From: an uncultured Maribacter sp. | GTDB lineage: Bacteria > Bacteroidota > Bacteroidia > Flavobacteriales > Flavobacteriaceae | Assembly (NCBI GenBank): GCA_905479535.1 | Contig: CAJQMW010000107.1 | Location: 1-12,647, forward strand | Direction: 5' to 3' | Length of the DNA: 12,647 bases | In this document: one piece after another, positions 7,547-12,647 of the stretch | How the letters are laid out: each line of letters opens with the position of its first letter | Position numbering within the stretch: the stretch's first letter is position 1 | The notes under the pieces: model-generated | Told to the model about the DNA's origin: nothing | Seen by the model: only the letters and a program-made list of their open reading frames with translations | Databases searched by the model: none | Position numbers and translations under genes: made by a program

Positions 7547-7936
7547 ATGGTCCTATCGCTTAGTATTCCCGCACTCTTATTTCCGGCAATTTCATTGACC
7601 ATGCTGGCCTATAATGCCCGCTATTTGGCCATTGCTGCACTTATTCGGCAGTTGCATCAGAAATACCAAGAAACGGAATCGAAATCCATTGGACTACAAG
7701 TACAACAGCTAAGAAAAAGACTTTCGATTATAAAGAATATGCAGGCGACCGCCATCTTTAGTTTTCTTTTAGCGGTCATAACCATGTTCTTAATTTATGT
7801 TGAACTTGGTTTTTGGGCAAATCTTGTTTTTGTAGTTAGCCTGTTAGTGCTCATGGTTTCTCTGGTATTGTCCTTTATTGAGGTTCAACTATCCACCAAA
7901 GCACTTTCCATTCAACTTAAACATATTGAGAAATAG
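7547..7936 (+). CDS. DUF2721-family membrane protein
   Basis: A 129-residue protein that begins 8 nt after the Asp-box gene stop and is probably co-transcribed with it. It resembles DUF2721: an N-terminal hydrophobic stretch with the LSIPALLFPAISLTMLAYNARY pattern in two parts (SIPALLFPAIS, then LTMLAYNARY), a polar and probably helical cytoplasmic segment at about residues 34-63, then two further membrane segments at about 68-85 and 91-111, with a short charged tail. The family is widespread in bacteria and has no established biochemical role. The length is normal for the family and nothing appears missing. The link to the upstream secreted protein is positional only. Confidence 0.82.
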   Translation: MVLSLSIPALLFPAISLTMLAYNARYLAIAALIRQLHQKYQETESKSIGLQVQQLRKRLSIIKNMQATAIFSFLLAVITMFLIYVELGFWANLVFVVSLLVLMVSLVLSFIEVQLSTKALSIQLKHIEK

Positions 7937-8037
7937 GCATTTATGTAAGAATCTTCAGTTCGTATTGCCATAGTTTACTTTCGGGCGAATTTCAATTTTA
8001 TCCCTATATTTAAAGACTATTTAAAACGTTAACTATC

Positions 8038-8463
8038 ATGAAACGGGTAAAGGACCTGGATTTCTTTAAGAACATAAGAGAAGTCAGGGAATTCGAATTC
8101 GGTGTTTTTTACTACTTCGACGGTTTGGTGATCTCTGAAATGAAAGAAGGCGTTATTTTTGGTTGGGAAATGGCCAAGAATGCCATCAGGGCCGCTCACG
8201 AAATTTTTGGTGCCGATAAGCCCGTAGTATATATTTCCAATCGCATTAATAACTACCATGTACTGCCTTCTGACTGGCGGAAGTTTTACAAAAACAGGCA
8301 CCAACTCAGCTTTTATGCCGTAGTAGGAAAAACCCGTGGGAGCTACGCAAGCCTTGTGTTAGAGCGGATGTTCTTCAAAAATTCGATCCAACAGTTTTCC
8401 GATATTGAGAAAGCCATAGAATGGGGTTTAGCCAAAATTGCCAGCGCAAAGGAGTTGGCTTAA
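8038..8463 (+). CDS. Conserved-looking small cytoplasmic protein, possibly SpoIIAA/STAS-like
   Basis: This 141-residue protein has no signal peptide or membrane segment and starts MKRVKDLDFFKNIREVREF. Its apparent pattern is a beta-rich N-terminus (FEFGVFYYFDGLVISEM), a helix (GWEMAKNAIRAAHEIFG), a strand (KPVVYISNR), a WRKFYK segment, another strand (LSFYAVVGKT), a helix and a C-terminal IEKAIEWGLAKI. This order resembles SpoIIAA-like/STAS-SEC14 proteins, which often end in an EAxxWL-type helix. The match is at fold-pattern level only, so the function is unassigned. The gene stands alone, 101 nt after the DUF2721 gene. A TATATTTA word at 8005-8012 is close to the Bacteroidota -7 box, without a convincing -33 element. 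Confidence 0.75.
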   Translation: MKRVKDLDFFKNIREVREFEFGVFYYFDGLVISEMKEGVIFGWEMAKNAIRAAHEIFGADKPVVYISNRINNYHVLPSDWRKFYKNRHQLSFYAVVGKTRGSYASLVLERMFFKNSIQQFSDIEKAIEWGLAKIASAKELA

Positions 8464-8810
8464 GAGTATTTCCAAACTTCACTATATTCGTATACTATTG
8501 ATTGACAAATGCTTGATGGTTTTCAATGTTATTACCACCGGCAAACGGCAACTTTATGTTTTTGGTTTACTTTGTTTAAGCATTTAAAATAAAGTTGGAC
8601 TTCCTTGGCTCTAAAAAATTCCCTATAAACTAAGTATTATGGTCTTTCTATTTTCGGGTAGTCCCTCTGTACTGATATTCTATAGGGTATACGCTAATCA
8701 AGAAAGAGAATAGCTTACTGTGGCTATTCGGCTTGCTTGTAGAAATCTAAATGGCAAATGACCAGATTCAGCGATTTTCATAAAATCCAAGGTGCTGTCT
8801 GTTTAATAAT

Positions 8811-8848
8811 TTGCTTTAAAACAAGGTATTTACAGTTTAAAATGTAAA
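8811..8848. promoter_or_regulatory. Pair of TTTAAA-centred near-palindromes upstream of sdhC
   Basis: TTGCTTTAAAACAA (8811-8824) and TTTACAGTTTAAAATGTAAA (8829-8848) are each palindromic apart from one base pair, and both are centred on TTTAAA. Their centres are 21 bp apart, about two helical turns, placing both on the same DNA face some 57-95 bp upstream of the -33 element. This spacing would suit an activator or repressor acting on the sdh promoter, but AT-rich DNA produces such words easily. Confidence 0.35.
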
Positions 8849-8905
8849 CAGCATTTTCTGTATGATTAAAATGGGTCTAAATAATATACTAAACCCTTTG
8901 AAAAC

Positions 8906-8936
8906 TTGTTAATAACTTGTCCTTGCCGTAAATTTG
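8906..8936 (+). promoter_or_regulatory. sdhCAB promoter (Bacteroidota sigma type)
   Basis: TTG (8906-8908), 20 nt, then TAAATTTG (8929-8936) is an exact match to the Bacteroidota -33/-7 consensus TTG-N(17-23)-TAnnTTTG. The expected transcription start is near 8942, giving a leader of about 15 nt before the sdhC ATG at 8957. The promoter overlaps the in-frame upstream TTG codon, which argues against that codon being the translation start. Confidence 0.72.
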
Positions 8937-8956
8937 TTACGCTAAAAAATCAACAA

Positions 8957-9625
8957 ATGAGTGGATTGCTAAAATCTTCAATAGCCCGAAAAGTAGTAAT
9001 GGCGCTTTCCGGTCTTTTTCTGGTCTTTTTCCTTGGCCAACATTTTGTCATCAACATTACCTCGGTCATTGCTCCGGATACTTTTAATTCATGGTCCCAT
9101 TTTATGGGTTACAACCCATTGGTGCAGTACATCCTCCAACCCATTTTAATTGCAGGAGTAATTGTCCATTTTGTTATGGGAATCGGGCTAGAGCTTCAGA
9201 ACAATAGAGCAAGATCTGTGAAATACGCCAAATACAAAGGCAGTGCCAATGCTTCTTGGATTTCAAGAAACATGATTATTACCGGCTTGGTCGTGCTCGC
9301 TTTTCTTGGCTTGCACATGTATGATTTCTGGGTACATGAAATGGCTTACAAATATATTGAGGCTAACCCAGAAGACCCCACTAGGTACTATGAGGAAACC
9401 GTTTATAAATTTGAACCTATTTGGAGAACCGTGCTCTATATTTTAGCCTTTGTGCTCTTAGCGATGCATTTATTGCATGGTTTCGCCTCTTCTTTTCAGA
9501 CTATGGGGGTGAACAATAAATATTCACCAGCAATACAGACATTTACTAAAATATATGCTATAGCCATTCCGTTGGGATTCGCTTTTATAGCTATCTATCA
9601 TCACCTTAACCCAATAACACATTAA
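8957..9625 (+). CDS. sdhC: Succinate dehydrogenase/fumarate reductase cytochrome b subunit (type B)
   Basis: This 222-residue membrane subunit of complex II is of the single-polypeptide, five-helix type that binds two b hemes and reduces quinone. Hydrophobic segments lie at about residues 13-34, 56-79, 105-125, 156-176 and 198-217. Candidate heme ligands are H29 (GQHFVIN), H71 (VHFVMG), H120 (GLHMYDFW) and H171 or H174 (MHLLHG). The start is the ATG at 8957 (MSGLLKSSIARK): extending to the in-frame TTG at 8906 would add 17 residues encoded inside the promoter and give a poor N-terminus. It is the first gene of sdhCAB, and sdhA starts 2 nt after its stop. The quinone is probably menaquinone, judged from the phylum rather than from residues seen. 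Confidence 0.93.
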   Translation: MSGLLKSSIARKVVMALSGLFLVFFLGQHFVINITSVIAPDTFNSWSHFMGYNPLVQYILQPILIAGVIVHFVMGIGLELQNNRARSVKYAKYKGSANASWISRNMIITGLVVLAFLGLHMYDFWVHEMAYKYIEANPEDPTRYYEETVYKFEPIWRTVLYILAFVLLAMHLLHGFASSFQTMGVNNKYSPAIQTFTKIYAIAIPLGFAFIAIYHHLNPITH

Positions 9626-9627
9626 GT

Positions 9628-11631
9628 ATGGGCATATTGGATTCTAAAGTCCCGTCCGGGCCATTGGCCGATAAATGGACCAATCATAAAAATCACGTTG
9701 ACCTCGTTAACCCGGCCAATAAACGTAACATTGATATCATTGTTGTGGGAACCGGTCTTGCAGGTGGTTCGGCTGCGGCGACCTTGGCCGAGCTAGGTTA
9801 TAACGTAAAGACATTTTGTTACCAAGATTCTCCCAGGCGTGCGCACTCCATTGCAGCGCAAGGAGGTATCAATGCATCAAAAAATTATCAAGGCGATGGT
9901 GACAGTAATTACCGCTTATTCTACGATACTGTTAAGGGCGGGGATTACCGCTCACGCGAGGCAAATGTATATCGTTTGGCAGAAGTGTCTGGTCAAATCA
10001 TTGATCAGTGTGTCGCCCAAGGTGTACCATTTGCAAGAGAATATGGCGGCCTATTGGACAACCGTTCTTTTGGCGGTGTGCTAGTTTCCAGAACTTTTTA
10101 CGCCAAAGGACAAACGGGGCAGCAATTACTTTTAGGTGCCTATTCCGCTATGAACCGTCAAATAAACAGGGGCAAGATTCAGCCTTTCAACCGTCACGAA
10201 ATGATGGATTTGGTAAAGGTCCATGGCAAAGCGCGTAGTATTATTGCACGAAATTTAGTTACCGGAGAGATTGAAAGACACTCGGCACATGCCGTTGTCT
10301 TGGCAACTGGCGGTTATGGAAACGTGTTTTTCCTTTCTACCAACGCAATGGGGAGTAACGTGATGGCGGCATGGAGGGCGCATAGAAGAGGTGCTTTCTT
10401 TGCAAACCCTTGTTACACTCAAATTCACCCGACCTGCATACCGGTTTCCGGAGATCATCAATCCAAATTAACGTTGATGTCAGAATCTCTACGGAACGAT
10501 GGTCGTATCTGGGTCCCAAAAAGATTGGAAGATGCACAAGCTATTCGTGAAGGTAAATTAAAACCAACGCAGCTTAAGGAAGAGGACCGGGACTATTATT
10601 TGGAGAGGCGCTACCCAGCTTTTGGAAATTTAGTGCCTAGGGATGTAGCTTCAAGAGCTGCCAAGGAGCGTTGCGATGCTGGGTTTGGCGTTAACAAAAC
10701 CGGTGAGGCCGTTTATTTAGATTTTGATGCGGCTATAATGCGGTATGGAAAGGAAAAGGCATTGACTTCAGGAATGAAGGATGCAGATGACGGAGCCGTA
10801 AGAGCTTTAGGCGAAGAGGTAATAGAGACCAAATACGGAAACCTTTTCCAGATGTACGAAAAGATAGTGGACGAGAATCCGTACAAAACCCCTATGATGA
10901 TTTACCCGGCCGTTCATTATACGATGGGTGGTTTATGGGTCGACTATAATTTACAAACAACTGTAGAAGGTTGTTATTCCGCTGGTGAAGCCAATTTTAG
11001 TGATCACGGTGCAAACCGGCTAGGTGCTTCCGCATTAATGCAAGGACTGGCAGATGGTTATTTTGTGCTTCCATATACTATTGGTGATTATCTGTCCAAC
11101 GATATTAGAACGGGTAAAATACCTACGGATTCTCCCGAGTTTGACGCTGCCGAAAAAGAAGTAAGGGACCGCATGGAGAAATTGATGAACGGAAAAGGAA
11201 CACATTCCGTTGATTATTACCACAAAAAACTCGGAAAAATAATGTGGAACAAATGTGGTATGTCACGTAATGCAGTAGAATTACAGGAGGCCATTGACGA
11301 AATATCCGCTTTGCGCAAAGACTTTTGGGAAAATGTTCGTGTTCCCGGATCTGCCGATAGTAAGAACCAGGAACTGGAGAAAGCTGGCCGTGTGGCCGAT
11401 TTCTTGGAGCTTGGGGAATTGTTCGCGAAGGATGCCCTAACCCGTAACGAATCTTGTGGAGGCCACTTTAGGGAAGAATACCAAACTCCCGAAGGCGAGG
11501 CGTTAAGGGACGATGAGAACTTTAAGTTCGTATCCGCATGGGAATACAAGGGTGAACCCAAAGATGCCGTTCTTCATAAGGAGGAACTGAAGTATGAAAA
11601 TATTGAGTTGAAAACACGAAGTTATAAATAG
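9628..11631 (+). CDS. sdhA: Succinate dehydrogenase flavoprotein subunit
   Basis: A 667-residue catalytic subunit that oxidises succinate to fumarate (or the reverse) on the cytoplasmic side of the inner membrane. The FAD-binding fold begins at about residue 36 with VVGTGLAGGSAAATLAELG. RAHSIAAQGG contains H73, the expected covalent FAD attachment histidine. Substrate-site motifs follow: HPTCIP (H267), MSESLRNDG (E286), PRDVASRAAKE (R338, with the proton-shuttle arginine motif) and HYTMGGLWVD (H430), then GANRLGASAL (R464). A C-terminal helical domain runs to the end. The length matches the type B (FrdA-like) group found in Bacteroidota. It directly follows sdhC with a 2-nt gap and precedes sdhB by 65 nt. 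No key residue appears missing. Confidence 0.96.
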   Translation: MGILDSKVPSGPLADKWTNHKNHVDLVNPANKRNIDIIVVGTGLAGGSAAATLAELGYNVKTFCYQDSPRRAHSIAAQGGINASKNYQGDGDSNYRLFYDTVKGGDYRSREANVYRLAEVSGQIIDQCVAQGVPFAREYGGLLDNRSFGGVLVSRTFYAKGQTGQQLLLGAYSAMNRQINRGKIQPFNRHEMMDLVKVHGKARSIIARNLVTGEIERHSAHAVVLATGGYGNVFFLSTNAMGSNVMAAWRAHRRGAFFANPCYTQIHPTCIPVSGDHQSKLTLMSESLRNDGRIWVPKRLEDAQAIREGKLKPTQLKEEDRDYYLERRYPAFGNLVPRDVASRAAKERCDAGFGVNKTGEAVYLDFDAAIMRYGKEKALTSGMKDADDGAVRALGEEVIETKYGNLFQMYEKIVDENPYKTPMMIYPAVHYTMGGLWVDYNLQTTVEGCYSAGEANFSDHGANRLGASALMQGLADGYFVLPYTIGDYLSNDIRTGKIPTDSPEFDAAEKEVRDRMEKLMNGKGTHSVDYYHKKLGKIMWNKCGMSRNAVELQEAIDEISALRKDFWENVRVPGSADSKNQELEKAGRVADFLELGELFAKDALTRNESCGGHFREEYQTPEGEALRDDENFKFVSAWEYKGEPKDAVLHKEELKYENIELKTRSYK

Positions 11632-11687
11632 TTGATGGTTGAAAGTTGATTGGGTGAACCAACAACGAACAACGAACAACGAACAAC
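11631..11687 (+). repeat. 7-bp-period repeats with hairpin in the sdhA-sdhB gap
   Basis: The short gap is built almost entirely of heptads: GTTGATG, GTTGAAA, GTTGATT (11631-11651; the first base is the last base of the sdhA stop), then AACAACG three times plus AACAAC (11661-11687). The two arrays are roughly complementary. GTTG-A-TTGG (11645-11653) can pair with CCAACAAC (11659-11666) around a 5-nt loop. In the mRNA this would place a small hairpin within the operon, 30 nt upstream of sdhB. Confidence 0.75.
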
Positions 11688-11696
11688 TACATAGCG

Positions 11697-12443
11697 ATGA
11701 AATTAAACTTGAAAATATGGCGTCAGAAAGATGCCGGTTCCAAAGGAAAAATGATGGATTATACCATAGATGGTATAGACGGTGATATGTCCTTTTTGGA
11801 AATGATGGATGTTCTTAATGAAGATTTAATAAATAAAGGCGAGGAACCTATAGAATTTGACCATGACTGTCGTGAAGGTATTTGTGGCTCCTGTTCCTTA
11901 CAGATAAACGGAGAGCCTCATGGACCCGATAGGCTGGTAACAACTTGTCAACTGCACATGCGTAAGTTCAGTGATGGTGATACCATCGTTATTGAGCCGT
12001 TCCGAGCAAAAGCTTTCCCTGTAATCAAGGACTTGATTGTAGACCGTTCCGCTTTTGACAGGATTCAGCAGGCTGGCGGATACATTTCTATCAACACCTC
12101 CGGAAACACACAAGACGCTAATTCCATTCCTATCGAAAAAGAAAATGCCGATGATGCATTTTATGCAGCGGCTTGTATTGGATGCGGAGCCTGTGTGGCA
12201 GCTTGTAAAAACGCTAGTGCCATGTTGTTCACCTCTGCCAAAGTATCACAATACGCCCTTTTACCGCAAGGACAAGTGGAAGCTACGGAACGTGTACAGA
12301 ATATGGTGCGTCAAATGGACTTGGAAGGTTTTGGCAACTGTACCAATACCGGGGCATGTGAAGTAGAGTGTCCTAAAGGAATTTCTTTGGAGAACATTGC
12401 CCGTATGAACCGTGAATATTTAGCGGCAAATATTAAGGGATAG
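11697..12443 (+). CDS. sdhB: Succinate dehydrogenase iron-sulfur subunit
   Basis: A 248-residue subunit that carries electrons from the flavin to the membrane subunit through three iron-sulfur clusters. The N-terminal ferredoxin domain has the [2Fe-2S] ligands C58, C63 and C66 (CREGICGSC) and C84 (VTTC). The C-terminal domain has CIGCGACVAAC (C160, C163, C166, C170) and CTNTGACEVECPKG (C215, C221, C225). By analogy with Wolinella FrdB, C160/C163/C166/C225 should bind the [4Fe-4S] cluster and C170/C215/C221 the [3Fe-4S] cluster. All ligands are present, and the length is typical of the type B enzymes. It is the last gene of the operon, followed by a strong terminator 24 nt after the stop. Confidence 0.96.
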   Translation: MKLNLKIWRQKDAGSKGKMMDYTIDGIDGDMSFLEMMDVLNEDLINKGEEPIEFDHDCREGICGSCSLQINGEPHGPDRLVTTCQLHMRKFSDGDTIVIEPFRAKAFPVIKDLIVDRSAFDRIQQAGGYISINTSGNTQDANSIPIEKENADDAFYAAACIGCGACVAACKNASAMLFTSAKVSQYALLPQGQVEATERVQNMVRQMDLEGFGNCTNTGACEVECPKGISLENIARMNREYLAANIKG

Positions 12444-12467
12444 CACAATACAGTTCAAAATAGATTT

Positions 12468-12505
12468 AAAATCCCAAACTTGTGAGTTTGGGATTTTTTA
12501 TTTTT
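12468..12505 (+). terminator. Intrinsic terminator of sdhCAB
   Basis: AAAATCCCAAACT (12468-12480) and AGTTTGGGATTTT (12485-12497) form a perfect 13-bp stem with a TGTG loop. A T-rich run to about 12505 follows. The A-rich 5' side makes it partly bidirectional in form. It ends the sdh transcript and insulates the next gene. Confidence 0.93.
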
Positions 12506-12510
12506 AAGAA

Positions 12511-12543
12511 TTGAATCTAATCCAAATAAGTAATCTATATTTG
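12511..12543 (+). promoter_or_regulatory. Promoter of the helix-turn-helix gene
   Basis: TTG (12511-12513), a 22-nt spacer and TATATTTG (12536-12543) match the Bacteroidota consensus, with an exact -7 element. The start of transcription would fall near 12549-12551, giving a leader of only about 18 nt. The last four bases of the -7 box belong to the left arm of the inverted repeat at 12540-12578. Confidence 0.7.
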
Positions 12544-12578
12544 TAACCATGTATAAGGTTGTATAATATGGTTACAAA
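12540..12578. promoter_or_regulatory. 11-bp inverted repeat spanning promoter and start codon (putative operator)
   Basis: TTTGTAACCAT (12540-12550) and ATGGTTACAAA (12568-12578) are exact reverse complements with a 17-nt spacer. The left arm covers the end of the -7 box and the expected transcription start. The right arm begins with the ATG of the downstream gene. Because most of the left arm should lie upstream of the transcript, a DNA operator is more likely than an mRNA hairpin. The gene product begins with a DNA-binding fold, which suggests autoregulation. Confidence 0.6.
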
Positions 12579-12647
12579 AAATAATTACACAATTTCTGAA
12601 GCTGCTGAAATACTTGGCAAAAATACAGAAACACTTCGAAGATGGGA
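12568..12647 (+). CDS. Helix-turn-helix protein start (MerR/excisionase type), C-terminus outside window
   Basis: Twenty-six codons are visible from the ATG at 12568. After MVTKNN, the sequence YTISEAAEILGKNTETLRRW is a typical winged helix-turn-helix of the MerR/HTH_17 type: ISEAAEIL is the first helix, followed by a turn and the recognition helix TETLRRW. The rest lies outside the window. It could be a MerR-like regulator, an excisionase-like protein, or the N-terminal regulatory part of a larger enzyme such as a DNA methyltransferase. The sequence in hand cannot decide. It has its own promoter and an inverted repeat that covers the promoter and start codon. Confidence 0.75.
   Translation, partial: MVTKNNYTISEAAEILGKNTETLRRW

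Larger units (their letters stand above)
8464..8956. other. Gene-free upstream region of the sdh operon
   Basis: No convincing ORF occurs on either strand in this 493-nt AT-rich spacer. Its right end contains the sdh promoter (8906-8936) and, upstream of it, two TTTAAA-centred near-palindromes (8811-8848). The left 300 nt contain nothing recognisable beyond a short GAATAGC/GCTATTC hairpin at 8708-8729. No tRNA or known riboswitch pattern was seen. Confidence 0.6.

Noticed and set aside
8708..8729. GAATAGC/GCTATTC hairpin upstream of sdh
   Set aside because: Seven-bp arms with an 8-nt loop, no U-tract and no relation to a gene boundary; likely chance.
11661..11687. AACAACG tandem units as a CRISPR array
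   Set aside because: The units are 7 bp with no spacers, so this is a simple tandem repeat.

Overview
The window looks like chromosomal DNA from a marine-type member of the Flavobacteriaceae (phylum Bacteroidota). The support is: AT-rich DNA of fairly even composition; genes without clear Shine-Dalgarno sequences; two good matches to the Bacteroidota sigma promoter (TTG, about 20 nt, TAnnTTTG); secreted and lipid-anchored M28 peptidases; a DUF2721 membrane protein; and a diheme-type (type B) sdhCAB operon. The genus cannot be fixed from the sequence alone.

Layout. (1) Positions 1-790, minus strand: the first 263 codons of an Xaa-Pro aminopeptidase (PepP-like), cut by the window edge. (2) 950-2401 and 2619-4340, plus strand: two different M28-family lipoprotein peptidases. 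The second keeps the metal-ligand pattern but differs at both catalytic carboxylates. (3) 4653-7538: a large exported protein with ten Asp-box (BNR/sortilin-like) motifs, followed 8 nt later by a small DUF2721 membrane protein at 7547-7936. (4) 8038-8463: a small cytoplasmic protein of unknown function, perhaps SpoIIAA/STAS-like. (5) 8957-12443: sdhC-sdhA-sdhB, the succinate:quinone oxidoreductase (complex II), with a good promoter upstream and a strong intrinsic terminator downstream. (6) 12568 to the right edge: the start of a gene whose first 26 residues form a MerR/excisionase-type helix-turn-helix.

How the genes fit together. PepP, the two M28 peptidases and perhaps the Asp-box protein suggest a peptide-degrading neighbourhood, mostly in the cell envelope. 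This is inferred from position; a single operon is not shown. The sdh operon is a separate housekeeping unit that links the TCA cycle to the (probably menaquinone) respiratory chain.

The most unusual features are non-coding or repeat-derived: a perfect 15-bp-arm palindrome lying in frame inside the Asp-box gene (6707-6739); a roughly 162-bp imperfect fold-back element between genes (4452-4613); 7-bp-period repeats at 2405-2424 and in the sdhA-sdhB gap; and an 11-bp inverted repeat spanning both the promoter and the start codon of the last gene (12540-12578), which looks like an autoregulatory operator. No complete new defence or mobile system is visible. The last gene is the best candidate for the edge of one.
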